DNA of 64,000 nucleotides from the NCBI RefSeq assembly GCF_001044255.1, contig NZ_JYNX01000061.1:6478-70477 (forward strand), read 5' to 3'. The notes below the pieces were generated by a model, which worked only from the letters and a program-made list of their open reading frames with translations, did no database searches and had not been told where the DNA came from. The position numbers and the translations under genes are program-made. Numbering within the stretch: position 1 is the stretch's first letter; the number at the start of each line of letters is the position of its first letter. This document shows positions 18,345 through 27,203 of the stretch, piece after piece. Source of the DNA: Mycolicibacterium chubuense. Its GTDB lineage: Bacteria; Actinomycetota; Actinomycetes; Mycobacteriales; Mycobacteriaceae.

Positions 18345-19486
18345 GAAGCATCGCGACATTCGGGCGACGGGCGGTCGCGCTCGGCGCGGCCGCCGTGGTC
18401 CTGACCTCGTGCGGCTCGTGGAAGGGCATCGCGAACGTGCCGCTGCCGGGTGGCCCCGGCACCGGTCCCGACCACACGACGATCTACGTGCAGATGCCGG
18501 ACACGTTGGCGCTCAACGTGAACAGCCGGGTGCGGGTCTCCGATGTCTACGTCGGACGGGTCCGCGCCATCGAGCTGAAGAACTGGGTCGCGACGCTGAC
18601 GCTGGATCTGGACAAGTCCGTCCAGTTGCCGGTCAACACGCTGGCCAAGATCGGCCAGACGAGCCTGCTGGGCTCCCAGCACGTCCAGCTCGACCCGCCG
18701 CCGGACCCGTCACCGCAGAAGCTGAAGACCGGGGACACCATCCCGCTGAAGAACGCCTCGGCGTTCCCGACCACGGAGCGGGTGCTGGCCAGCATCGCCT
18801 CGATCCTGACCGGCGGTGGCGTCAACAACCTGGAGACCATCCAGTCCGAGATCTTCAACGTCCTCAACGGCCGGTCCGACCAGATCCGGGACTTCCTGGG
18901 CAAGCTGGACACGTTCACCGACGAGCTGAACAAGCAGCGCGACGACATCACTCGGGCGATCGACTCGACCAACCGGCTGCTGTCGATCGTCGAGCAGCGC
19001 AACGACACCCTCGATCAGGTGCTGACCGAGTTCCCGCCGCTGATCAAGCATTTCGCCGACACCCGCGATCTGTTCGCCGACGCCGTGCAGGCGCTGGGCC
19101 GGATCAGCAACGCGGCCGACGATGCGCTCTCGCCCGCCAGCGGGGACCTGAACACCAACCTGGCCAACCTGCAGCGGCCGCTGCGCGAACTGGGCAAGGC
19201 CGGGCCGTACACGCTCGGGGCGCTGAAGCTGCTGTTCACCGCGCCGTTCAGCATCGAGAACGTGCCGAAGGTGGTGCGCGGTGACTACATCAACGTCTCG
19301 CTGCTGGTGGACCTGACGCTGTCGGCCATCGACAACGGCTTCCTGAGCGGCACCGGTGTCTCGGGAATGCTGCGGGCGCTGGAACAGTCGTGGGGCCGCG
19401 ACCCGAACACGATGATCCCGGATGTGCGGTTCACACCGAACCCGCACGACGTGCCGGGTGGACCGCTGGTGGAAAGGGGTGAGTGA
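18341..19486 (+). CDS. mce1E: Mce1E (LprK-type), MCE-domain lipoprotein
   Basis: 381 residues from a GTG overlapping the mce1D stop. The signal peptide ends in a lipobox LTSC, so unlike the other Mce subunits it is lipid-anchored, as is LprK (Mce1E) of M. tuberculosis. The MCE domain spans about 45-115, followed by the usual helical segment. It supplies one of the six MCE strands of the importer. Confidence 0.92.
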   Translation: MRSIATFGRRAVALGAAAVVLTSCGSWKGIANVPLPGGPGTGPDHTTIYVQMPDTLALNVNSRVRVSDVYVGRVRAIELKNWVATLTLDLDKSVQLPVNTLAKIGQTSLLGSQHVQLDPPPDPSPQKLKTGDTIPLKNASAFPTTERVLASIASILTGGGVNNLETIQSEIFNVLNGRSDQIRDFLGKLDTFTDELNKQRDDITRAIDSTNRLLSIVEQRNDTLDQVLTEFPPLIKHFADTRDLFADAVQALGRISNAADDALSPASGDLNTNLANLQRPLRELGKAGPYTLGALKLLFTAPFSIENVPKVVRGDYINVSLLVDLTLSAIDNGFLSGTGVSGMLRALEQSWGRDPNTMIPDVRFTPNPHDVPGGPLVERGE

Positions 19487-19489
19487 GCG

Positions 19490-21052
19490 ATGTTGACCCG
19501 GTTCATCAAGATCCAGCTGATCATCTTCACGGTCCTCACCGTCGCCGCGGTCGCGGTGCTGGGGCTGTACTACCTGCGGCTGCCCAGCTTGGCCGGCGTC
19601 GGGCAGTACACGCTGTACGCGCAGCTGCCCCGCTCGGGCGGGCTGTACGCCACCGGCAACGTGACCTACCGCGGCACCCAGATCGGCAAGGTCACCGAGG
19701 TCGAGCCGACCGAGAACGGCGCACGGGCCACGATGAGCATCAGCAACGACTACAAGATCCCGGTCGACGTGACCGCCGAGGTGCATTCGGTCTCGGCGAT
19801 CGGCGAGCAGTACCTCGACCTGGTGCCCGCCGCCGACACCAAGCAGTACCTGAGCCCCGGCCAGACGATCACCAAGAGCACGGTGCCCGCCGAGGTGGGT
19901 CCCGCGCTCGACGCGGCCAACCGCGGTCTGGCGGTGCTGCCGAAGGAGAAGATCGACTCGCTGCTGACCGAGACCTCCGCGGCGGTCGGCGGTCTGGGCC
20001 CGTCGCTGCAGCGGCTCGTCGAATCGACCACCAACCTGGCCGAGGGATTCCGCGACAACCTGCCGCAGGTCAACGACATCATCACGAACGCGGCGCCGAT
20101 CCTCGACAGCCAGGTGCAGTCAGGGGACGCGATCGGCCAGTGGTCGCGCAACCTGAACATCATCGCCGGGCAGACCGCGGAGCAGGACTCCGCGCTGCGC
20201 AGCGGGTTGCAGCAGGCCGCGCCGACGCTGGATCAGGTGTCGACGGTGTTCAACGACGTCCGCGACTCGCTGCCGCAGACGCTGGCGAACCTGTCCGTGG
20301 TCATCGACATGCTCAAGCGCTACAACAAGGGCCTCGAGCAGGCGTTGGTGATCCTGCCGCAGGGCGCGGCGCTGTCACAGGCGGGCACGATCTTCGAGAA
20401 CGAGGGTCTGCTGCACTTCGGCCTGTCGATCAACCTGCCGCCACCGTGCCTGACGGGCTTCCTGCCCGCCTCGGAGTGGCGATCGCCGGCCGACACCAGC
20501 ATGGCGCCGCTGCCGTCGGGCACCTACTGCAAGATCCCGAAGGATTTCCAGGGCAACGTGGTGCGCGGTGCGCGCAACTATCCGTGCGCCGATGTGCCGG
20601 GCAAGCGGGCGGCCTCGCCGCGCGAGTGCCACAGCAACGAGCCTTACGTCCCGCTGGGCACCAACCCCTGGTACGGCGATCCCAACCAGATCCTGTCGTG
20701 CCCGGCGCCCGGTGCCCGGTGTGATCAGGGCGTCGACCCCGGCCGGGTGATCCCCGCGCCGTCGGTGAACAACGGGACCAACCCGCTGCCCGCCGACAAG
20801 TTGCCGCCCGTGCAGAGCACGTCACCGGTGAGCGATCCGATCAGCCAACCCGGCTCGGGTACGGTCAGCTGCAGCGGTCAACAGCCCAACCCGTGCATCT
20901 ACACTCCCGCACAGGGGCCGCCCGGCTCGACCGCGGCGTACAGCCCGCAGAGCGGTGAGGTGGTAGGGCCCGACGGTGTGCGCTACAACGTCAAGAATTC
21001 GACGAACCCAGGAGACGACGGATGGAAGGAGATGCTGGCACCAGCCGGCTGA
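19490..21052 (+). CDS. mce1F: Mce1F, MCE-domain protein
   Basis: 520 residues: anchor at about 8-28, MCE domain at about 38-108 (RSGGLYATGNVTYRGTQIGKV), helical region, and a C-terminal part with paired cysteines (CLTGFLP, CKIPKDF, CADVPGK, CHSNEP) that probably form disulfides outside the membrane. Last Mce subunit of the set. The downstream mam1A start lies inside its coding end (31-base overlap). Confidence 0.92.
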   Translation: MLTRFIKIQLIIFTVLTVAAVAVLGLYYLRLPSLAGVGQYTLYAQLPRSGGLYATGNVTYRGTQIGKVTEVEPTENGARATMSISNDYKIPVDVTAEVHSVSAIGEQYLDLVPAADTKQYLSPGQTITKSTVPAEVGPALDAANRGLAVLPKEKIDSLLTETSAAVGGLGPSLQRLVESTTNLAEGFRDNLPQVNDIITNAAPILDSQVQSGDAIGQWSRNLNIIAGQTAEQDSALRSGLQQAAPTLDQVSTVFNDVRDSLPQTLANLSVVIDMLKRYNKGLEQALVILPQGAALSQAGTIFENEGLLHFGLSINLPPPCLTGFLPASEWRSPADTSMAPLPSGTYCKIPKDFQGNVVRGARNYPCADVPGKRAASPRECHSNEPYVPLGTNPWYGDPNQILSCPAPGARCDQGVDPGRVIPAPSVNNGTNPLPADKLPPVQSTSPVSDPISQPGSGTVSCSGQQPNPCIYTPAQGPPGSTAAYSPQSGEVVGPDGVRYNVKNSTNPGDDGWKEMLAPAG

Positions 21053-21681
21053 ACCCCCCCATCGACACTGACGACCCAACCGGCGGGCAGGAGCGAAGCG
21101 ACCCGGGGATCGACACCGGCGGGCAGGAGTCCGAGGCGCCGGGCGCCACGTCCGTCGAAGAATCGACCGATCCGCGCCGGCCGTCCCGGCCGGGCACCGG
21201 CTGGGTCGCTGCGATCACGCTGCTGCTGGTCCTGCTCACCGCGGGCGCGGCGGCCGGCGGGTATTTCGCGCTCCGGGCCAACGAGCGGGGTGCCGCGATC
21301 ACGCGCAGTGACGAGGCGGCGCTCGCCGCCGCCAAGGAGTGTGTGGCGGCCACCCAGGCTCCCGACACCGCCGCCATGACCGCCGCGCAGTCCAAGATCC
21401 TGGACTGCTCGACCGGCGACTTCGGCGTGCAGGCCGGGCTGTTCAGCAGCGTGGTCGCCGAGGCGTACCAGGCGGCCAACGCCCGGGTCGCCGTCGACGA
21501 CCTGCGCGCCGCGGTCGAACGGCACAACGACGACGGGTCGATCAACGTGCTGGTCGCGGTGCGCGTGAAAATCACCAACTCCGAGGCGGCCGACCAGCAG
21601 GTCGGGTACCGGCTGCGCGCCACCATGGCCTTCGACGAGGGCCGCTACCGGATCGCCAAGCTGGACCAGGTCACGTCGTGA
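21022..21681 (+). CDS. mam1A: Mce-associated membrane protein (Rv0175 type)
   Basis: 219 residues: a hydrophilic, disordered N-terminus (1-55), a single transmembrane segment (about 57-80), then an extracytoplasmic alpha+beta domain of the Mam type. Family members in M. tuberculosis (Rv0175-Rv0178) stabilise the Mce1 complex. The stop overlaps the GTG of mam1B. Confidence 0.85.
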   Translation: MEGDAGTSRLNPPIDTDDPTGGQERSDPGIDTGGQESEAPGATSVEESTDPRRPSRPGTGWVAAITLLLVLLTAGAAAGGYFALRANERGAAITRSDEAALAAAKECVAATQAPDTAAMTAAQSKILDCSTGDFGVQAGLFSSVVAEAYQAANARVAVDDLRAAVERHNDDGSINVLVAVRVKITNSEAADQQVGYRLRATMAFDEGRYRIAKLDQVTS

Positions 21682-22658
21682 CGGTCGTCCTCCCGATCTC
21701 CGCGTCACGCGCCGACGACGCCGCACCGGATCCGATGCCGGGGTCCTGGGCGGCGCGGGCGGGCGCGCTCGTGGTCGACATCGTTCCCGGGGTCGCGGTC
21801 GTCGCGACGATGGCGCTGCTGGCGCTGGCGTCGCCCGCCGACGGCTGGGCGCGCTGGGTGTTCACCGGGGCGGGGGCGGCGGCACTGTTCGTGATGGCGC
21901 TGAACCGGTTGGTGGCGCCCGCTGCGATCGGGTGGACGCTGGGTCGGGCGTTGTTCGGCATCGCGGTGCGTGACCGCAGCGGCGCGCCCGTCGGCATCGG
22001 CCGGTTGGCGCTGCGCGAACTGTCGCACCTGGCCGACACCCTGGCGGTGTTCGTCGGATGGCTGTGGCCGTTGTGGGACGCCAGGCGCCGCACCTTCGCC
22101 GACCTGCTGGCGCGCACCGAGGTGCTGCGCGTCGAGCCGCCCCGTCGGGACATGCGCCGGCTGGTGGCCGTGTTCCTGATCGCGGTCGCGCTGCTGTGCG
22201 CCGCGGCCGCCGGTCTGGGCTATCTGACGGTGTACCGGCACGAGCGCGCGGTCGACGCGGCGCGGGCGCAGATCGCCGAGCAGGGCCCGCGGATCGTCGA
22301 GCAGATGCTCAGCTACGGCGCCGACACGATGCCGGCCGATTTCGCTCGCGCTCAGGGGCTGACCACCGACGGCTACCGCCCGCAGTTGGTCGCCCAGCAG
22401 CAGGCGGCCCAGAAGGCGGGCGTGAAGTCCAACGAGTACTGGGCGGTGAGCAGCGCGGTGCTGACGAACCCGCCGGTGACGCCGGATCAGGTGTCGATGC
22501 TGATGGCGATGCAGGGGCAGCGCGGCGACGATCCGAAGGACCTGAAGTTCATCACCGCGACGGTCCGGGTGGACTTCGACCGCTCGGCCGACGGCCAGTG
22601 GCGGGTCGCCAACCTGACCGTGCTGAAGAAGCCGCAGATGAATCAGGCGCAACAGTGA
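21678..22658 (+). CDS. mam1B: Mce-associated protein with RDD domain (Rv0176 type)
   Basis: 326 residues from the GTG overlapping the mam1A stop. The N-terminal half is an RDD membrane domain with several hydrophobic segments (about 20-150, including the Arg-rich WDARRRTFADLL block). A further transmembrane segment (about 160-182) follows, then a Mam-type extracytoplasmic domain. The RDD-Mam fusion is the arrangement found in Rv0176. Its role is probably assembly or stability of the Mce1 importer. Confidence 0.85.
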   Translation: MTVVLPISASRADDAAPDPMPGSWAARAGALVVDIVPGVAVVATMALLALASPADGWARWVFTGAGAAALFVMALNRLVAPAAIGWTLGRALFGIAVRDRSGAPVGIGRLALRELSHLADTLAVFVGWLWPLWDARRRTFADLLARTEVLRVEPPRRDMRRLVAVFLIAVALLCAAAAGLGYLTVYRHERAVDAARAQIAEQGPRIVEQMLSYGADTMPADFARAQGLTTDGYRPQLVAQQQAAQKAGVKSNEYWAVSSAVLTNPPVTPDQVSMLMAMQGQRGDDPKDLKFITATVRVDFDRSADGQWRVANLTVLKKPQMNQAQQ

Positions 22659-23206
22659 GCCCGCGCCGCAAGGTCGACGACACCACGGCCGACTACTTCA
22701 CCCGCACCCCGCGTCCGCCGCGCCGGTGGGGGTTGACCGTCGTGTCGGTGATCGCGGCGCTCGTCGTGGCGGCGGCGTTGACGGCCAGCACGTTCATGCT
22801 CGTCCGCCACGAGTCGGACCGCCGGCAGGCGCTCACCGAGGCGGCGGCGCTGGGTTACGCCCGCGAGTTCATGACGACCTACACCAGCCTGGATCCGTTC
22901 AACGCCAACGCCTACACCGACCGGATCGCCGCGCAGGCCACCGGCGAGTTCGCGAAGAACTTCAAGGAGAAGCAGAACGCGATCCTGCTCCAGGTCGCCC
23001 AGGCCGAACCCACGACCGGTGACGTGCTGGAGGCCGGGGTGCAGCGGTGGAACGACGACGGCAGCGCCGACGTCCTGATCGCGACGAAGGTGACCTCGAA
23101 GTCGCCGGACGGCAAGACGACGATCGAGAGTGGGAGTCGCTGGATCGCCACGACGATCAAGGAAGGACAGCAGTGGAAGATCAGCAACCTGGTTCAGGTG
23201 ATCTGA
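22655..23206 (+). CDS. mam1C: Mce-associated membrane protein (Rv0177 type)
   Basis: 183 residues from a GTG overlapping the mam1B stop. A short basic N-terminus precedes one transmembrane segment (about 26-48) and an extracytoplasmic domain ending WKISNLVQVI. The C-terminal WxxxNL pattern (compare WRVANLTVL in mam1B) marks the Mam family. Overlaps the mam1D start by 34 bases, continuing the tight coupling of the operon. Confidence 0.83.
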   Translation: MSPRRKVDDTTADYFTRTPRPPRRWGLTVVSVIAALVVAAALTASTFMLVRHESDRRQALTEAAALGYAREFMTTYTSLDPFNANAYTDRIAAQATGEFAKNFKEKQNAILLQVAQAEPTTGDVLEAGVQRWNDDGSADVLIATKVTSKSPDGKTTIESGSRWIATTIKEGQQWKISNLVQVI

Positions 23207-24048
23207 CCACCGACGACGCGCCCGTCACCTCGACCGGCGACACCTTCGAGGAGACCTCGCAGCGTCGTCGCCGGTTCTTTCGTCGCCGGACGGCGGCCAC
23301 ACCCCCGGAGGCCACCGACACCGGTTCGGACGCCGCGCCCGAAGCGTCCGAGCCGCCCGCCGAGGACCAGCCCAAGACACCCGTCGGGAAGGCGGCCCGC
23401 GCCGCCCGCACCACGCCCCCGCCGGAGGAGCCGGCCGACACCGAGACCGTCACCGACACCGAGACCGTCACCGACACGGAGATCGAACCTCCCGCCGAGG
23501 TCGTCCTGGTGCCGCACCGGCCCGCGGGCGCACGGACGATCGGCGTCGCGGTGGCCGCGTCGGTGCTGTTCGTCGGCGGCGGAGCCTTCGCCGGCGCGAT
23601 GGTGCAGCCGTACCTGGCCCAGCGCGCGCTGAACGCCACCAAGATCGACATCGCCCGCACGGCGACGGCCGCGATCACCGCGCTGTGGACCTACACCCCC
23701 GACGACATGCCCACGCTCGCCGACCGGGCGTCGAAGTTCCTCTCCGGCGACTTCGCGGGGGAGTACCGCAAGTACATCGACGCCATCGTCGAACCCAACA
23801 AGCAGGCGCAGGTCACCAACACCACCGAGGTGGTCGGGGCCGCGGTGGAGAGCGTGTCGCCGGCCGGCACCCCGACCGAGGCGACCGCGCTGGTGTACAC
23901 GAACTCCGTGGCGACCAGCCCGGTCACCAAGAACATCCCGTCGCTGCGGTACCTGTCCTACCGGCTGACCATGACACGCCACGACGGCGACTGGCTGATC
24001 ACCCGGATGTCGACCATCACCTCGTTCGACCTCACCCCCAAGTTGTAG
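23173..24048 (+). CDS. mam1D: Mce-associated membrane protein (Rv0178 type), last gene of mce1 operon
   Basis: 291 residues from the GTG at 23173. The long N-terminal cytoplasmic region (1-115) has a basic patch (QRRRRFFRRR) and an acidic Thr/Glu/Asp stretch with an 18-base tandem repeat. One transmembrane segment (about 120-142) and a Mam-type domain follow. It closes the operon; only 13 bases separate it from the unrelated DUF1275 gene. Confidence 0.83.
   Translation: MEDQQPGSGDLTTDDAPVTSTGDTFEETSQRRRRFFRRRTAATPPEATDTGSDAAPEASEPPAEDQPKTPVGKAARAARTTPPPEEPADTETVTDTETVTDTEIEPPAEVVLVPHRPAGARTIGVAVAASVLFVGGGAFAGAMVQPYLAQRALNATKIDIARTATAAITALWTYTPDDMPTLADRASKFLSGDFAGEYRKYIDAIVEPNKQAQVTNTTEVVGAAVESVSPAGTPTEATALVYTNSVATSPVTKNIPSLRYLSYRLTMTRHDGDWLITRMSTITSFDLTPKL
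23437..23472 (+). repeat. Two tandem 18-bp repeats inside mam1D
   Basis: The unit gacaccgagaccgtcacc occurs twice in a row, followed by a degenerate third start, coding TETVTD repeats in the acidic cytoplasmic linker. The number of units could vary between strains without changing frame. Confidence 0.8.
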
Positions 24049-24061
24049 ATCCGGCCCGACG

Positions 24062-24736
24062 GTGCCGCCCCCTTCGCCGGTGTCGCACCGGCTGACGCTG
24101 ACCGCGCTGCTCCTGCTCACCTTCACGACGGGGCTGATCGACGCGGTCAGCGTGCTGGTACTCGGGCACGTGTTCGTCGCGAACATGACCGGCAACGTGA
24201 TCTTCCTGGGGTTCTGGTTCGTCCCGCACTCCGGCGTGGACCTGACCGCGGCGATCGTCGCGTTCGCGGGATTCGTCGCGGGCACCATCATGGGCGGCCG
24301 GCTGTCGCGGCACCTGGACAGCCACGTGCGGCGCTGGCTGGTCACCGCCCTCGGCACCGAGGCGCTGCTGCTCGCCGTGCTCGCGGTGCTCGCCGGCACC
24401 GGGGTGCTGGACTATCACGACAACCGCAAGCTCATCCTGATCGCCGGGCTGGCGGTGGCGTTCGGCGCGCAGAACGCCACGGCCCGCCAGTTCGGCATCC
24501 AGGAGTTGTCGACCACGGTGCTGACGTCGACGATCGTCGGGATCGGCTTCGACAGCCGGCTGGCCGGCGGGACCGGTGACCGGGAGAAGCTGCGTTACGG
24601 CGTGGTGGCGACGATGTGCCTCGGCGCGGGCGTCGGTGCGACGCTGACGCGGTTCACCGTCGCACCGATCATCGGGCTGGCGGCGCTGCTCGTCACCGCG
24701 AGCGCGGCGATCTTCTGGTTCGGTGAGCAGGGCTGA
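24062..24736 (+). CDS. DUF1275 (YoaK-type) membrane protein
   Basis: 224 residues with six predicted membrane segments. The family blocks are FTTGLIDAVSVLVLGHVFVANMTGN near the N-terminus and FGAQNATARQFG in the middle. The transport or other function of the family is not established. It follows mam1D by 13 bases and overlaps the next gene by 14. Confidence 0.82.
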   Translation: MPPPSPVSHRLTLTALLLLTFTTGLIDAVSVLVLGHVFVANMTGNVIFLGFWFVPHSGVDLTAAIVAFAGFVAGTIMGGRLSRHLDSHVRRWLVTALGTEALLLAVLAVLAGTGVLDYHDNRKLILIAGLAVAFGAQNATARQFGIQELSTTVLTSTIVGIGFDSRLAGGTGDREKLRYGVVATMCLGAGVGATLTRFTVAPIIGLAALLVTASAAIFWFGEQG

Positions 24737-25502
24737 CGTGTTCCACGTGAAACGCGACGCCCGGGCGCCGGCGGGCTTCTTCGCGTGCGAGGCGGCGGGG
24801 CTGCACTGGCTGGCGGCCGCCGACGGGGGAGTGCCGTGTGCCCGGGTGGTCGCGGTGGACGAGCAGTCGCTGACGTTGGAGCGGTTGACGACGGCCGCGC
24901 CGACCGAGCGTGCCGCGGTGACGTTCGGTGCGGGCCTGGCCCGCACGCACGCCGCGGGTGCCGACGGATTCGGCGCACCTCCGCAGGGCTGGACCGCGCC
25001 GCACGGATACTTCGGCCCGCTGGGCCGGCCGCTGCCGATGAGCTACAGCCGGGAGGCGTCCTGGGGCCGGTTCTACGCCACCCACCGGCTCAGGCCGATG
25101 GCCGAGCGCGCCGCGCCGCTTCTGGACGCCGCCGCCCGGGAGGCCGTGCAGGCCGTCGTCTCCCGTTGTCTGGCAGGCGATTTCGATGATCCTGCTGAAG
25201 CGCCGAGCCGGTTGCACGGCGACCTGTGGAGCGGCAACGTGATGTGGACGCCCGGCGGGGTGGTGCTGATCGATCCGGCCGCCCACGGCGGGCACCGCGA
25301 GAGCGATCTGGCGATGCTCGCGCTGTTCGGCTGCCCGCACCTCGACGCCGTGCTCGAGGGATACCAGAGCGTTCGGCCGCTGGCCGACGGCTGGCGGGGC
25401 CGCGTCGGCCTGCACCAGCTCTACCCGCTGCTGGCCCATGTCGTGCTGTTCGGCGCGGGCTATGCCGCCCAGACCCACGCGGCGGCGCGCAGCGCGCTCT
25501 AG
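24723..25502 (+). CDS. Fructosamine-kinase-family protein
   Basis: 259 residues of the protein-kinase-like FN3K/APH fold that phosphorylates ketosamines (protein deglycation) in characterised members. The active-site segment LHGDLWSGNVMW carries the catalytic Asp, and VLIDPAAHGGHRESDLAML carries the metal-binding Asp. A downstream GTG at 24738 is an alternative start. The first codons overlap a parS-like element. Aminoglycoside phosphotransferase is less likely because the FN3K blocks YFG and GHRESDLA are present. Confidence 0.8.
   Translation: MSRADVFHVKRDARAPAGFFACEAAGLHWLAAADGGVPCARVVAVDEQSLTLERLTTAAPTERAAVTFGAGLARTHAAGADGFGAPPQGWTAPHGYFGPLGRPLPMSYSREASWGRFYATHRLRPMAERAAPLLDAAAREAVQAVVSRCLAGDFDDPAEAPSRLHGDLWSGNVMWTPGGVVLIDPAAHGGHRESDLAMLALFGCPHLDAVLEGYQSVRPLADGWRGRVGLHQLYPLLAHVVLFGAGYAAQTHAAARSAL
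24739..24754. other. parS-like chromosome-segregation site
   Basis: TGTTCCACGTGAAACG matches the bacterial ParB-binding consensus TGTTNCACGTGAAACA at all but the last base. It is a near-perfect dyad centred on CACGTG. By chance a match this close is expected well under once in a window of this size. It lies inside the start of a coding sequence, as many parS sites do. ParB binding is inferred. Confidence 0.5.
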
Positions 25503-26581
25503 TTGAACGCGAGCCACGCGGGCTGCGCGCGCTCGTGCGAGTCGCACAGCACCGCCATCGTGTCGCAGGAGCCCTGCGGGGAGCCCGCCCCCGCCCACAT
25601 GCCGCCGGTGTCGCGGCGCAGCACGATCGCCGAGGATCCGCCGCCGTCGAGCAGGACGGCGGTGTCGCTGCCCAGGCCGCGGAACAGGTCCTGGATCTGG
25701 TCGGGGGTGTAGCTGCCGCCGGAGAAGACGTACATCTCGTCGCGGTCGCGGACATAGGCGATCGCGGTGCGGGCCGCACTCGGCCCGGGGTCGTTCATCT
25801 GGCTGGTGTCGCCGGGGGCCAGTAGGCCCAGACCGGCCACCGCGACGAAGCGGGTGCCCTTGTCCAGCAGACCCGCGATCACCGGGGAGGCCGCGTCGAA
25901 GTCGTTCTCGCTGCGAGGCGGGACGACGAACGGCGCGCCCTGCACCGGCAGGATCATGGTCGACAGCTCCATCCAGTTCTCGTTGCCGCCCGAGAGCCCC
26001 TGCTTGCCCGCGTAGGCCAGCGTGCCGGTGACCGCGGCGTTGGTGCGGCCCAGGTTGCGGGTGTTGTCGACGTAGGCGCCGAGCGGCGAGCTGCACCCGG
26101 TCGACTTCCATGAGCCGCCCTGCTGACCGCGCACATCGAAGAAGTTGGCGTTGATCGCGATCGTCGGCTGCCCCAGCACCTGCCATGCCTGCAGCGGCGA
26201 GTAGGTCTCGGAGGCCTGCAGCAGTCCCTCGGCGGTTCGGGCGCGCGGATCGCGTTCGCAGCGGGCCTGGAAGCCGGTGTGCGAATCGGCGAGCAGCCGC
26301 GGGGCCAGCCGGGTGGACGCGGCCTTGATGATCATCAGCCGGCCGCCGTTGGTCATCTCGTACCAGCGCCCCGAGGCGTCGAGCATCGGCGCCGGGAATC
26401 CGCCGCCGAAGTTGTAGACCAGGTACGAGCCCTTGGTGTTGGCGATCGCGCCGGCGAGCAGCTCGCGGGCGCTCGCCGCGGCGGCGGGCGGTGCGGTGAC
26501 TCCCGCGGCCACGACCGCGCACACCACCGCCGCAGCAGCGCCGCGCAGCGCCCGGCGAATGTTTGCGACAGGAGTCGGCAC
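25499..26581 (-). CDS. Secreted phosphodiester-glycosidase-domain (NAGPA) protein
   Basis: 360 residues with a Sec signal peptide (about 1-36, cleavage near AAAAS). The NAGPA/phosphodiester glycosidase fold is marked by AINANFFDV in the middle and VLLDGGGSSAIVLRR toward the C-terminus. Characterised relatives hydrolyse GlcNAc-1-phosphodiesters or wall glycopolymers; a cell-wall role is inferred. The GTG start has a good Shine-Dalgarno (GGAGGAG). Its stop overlaps the convergent kinase gene by 4 bases. Confidence 0.78.
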   Translation of the reverse strand: MPTPVANIRRALRGAAAAVVCAVVAAGVTAPPAAAASARELLAGAIANTKGSYLVYNFGGGFPAPMLDASGRWYEMTNGGRLMIIKAASTRLAPRLLADSHTGFQARCERDPRARTAEGLLQASETYSPLQAWQVLGQPTIAINANFFDVRGQQGGSWKSTGCSSPLGAYVDNTRNLGRTNAAVTGTLAYAGKQGLSGGNENWMELSTMILPVQGAPFVVPPRSENDFDAASPVIAGLLDKGTRFVAVAGLGLLAPGDTSQMNDPGPSAARTAIAYVRDRDEMYVFSGGSYTPDQIQDLFRGLGSDTAVLLDGGGSSAIVLRRDTGGMWAGAGSPQGSCDTMAVLCDSHERAQPAWLAFN

Positions 26582-26735
26582 GACGGCTCCTCCCGAGGGT
26601 GTGGTCTGACGAGTTCGGTCGAAATGACAGCATCAATCCCACCAGACGCACTGTCAACTTTCGTCACAGCAACATCACAGGACGATTCCGGGCGGGTCGC
26701 TGGAGTGTTTGCTGAGAATCGGGTAGACGAAGGTC

Positions 26736-27203
26736 ATGCCTACCGTGTCACGCACCTTCACCGTCAGTCCGCCGCCCACGGTCGTCCGGGACTACCTCGT
26801 GGACTTCGCCCACGCCGAGCAGTGGGATCCGGGCACGCAGCGCTGTGAACGCATCGACAGCGGGCCGGTGGGCGAGGGCGCCTACTGGCACCGCGTCTCG
26901 AGGATCTTCGGCCGCACGGCGGAGCTGACCTCCACGCTCGATGAACTGACCGACCACAAGGTGGTGTTCGTCGGCGAGAGCCGCTCGGCCACGTCGGTCG
27001 ACACCATCACGATCGAGCCGGACGGTGCCGGGTCGATGATCACCTACGAGTCCGAACGGCACATGCACGGCACCGCCCGGCTGCTGAACCCGGTGATGAA
27101 GCGGGCGGTCGAAAGACTCGTCGGCGATACCGAACGGCAGCTGACCGCAGTGCTCAACGACCTGGCCGAGCAGCCGGATCAGGCGGGCGGCGCCAGCCGG
27201 TAG
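26736..27203 (+). CDS. SRPBCC-family protein
   Basis: 155 residues with the START/Bet v1 fold: a VSRTFTVSPPPTVVRDYLVDF start (beta1-alpha1), the WDPGTQRCERID strand region and the long C-terminal helix (LLNPVMKRAVERLVGDTERQL). Probably binds a hydrophobic ligand, unknown. It diverges from the NAGPA gene across 154 bases and converges with the PQQ-type lipoprotein gene (25-base overlap). Confidence 0.75.
   Translation: MPTVSRTFTVSPPPTVVRDYLVDFAHAEQWDPGTQRCERIDSGPVGEGAYWHRVSRIFGRTAELTSTLDELTDHKVVFVGESRSATSVDTITIEPDGAGSMITYESERHMHGTARLLNPVMKRAVERLVGDTERQLTAVLNDLAEQPDQAGGASR

Noticed and set aside
24723-25502. Aminoglycoside resistance phosphotransferase
   Set aside because: The fold is shared, but family blocks fit fructosamine kinases better and nothing in the context suggests resistance.
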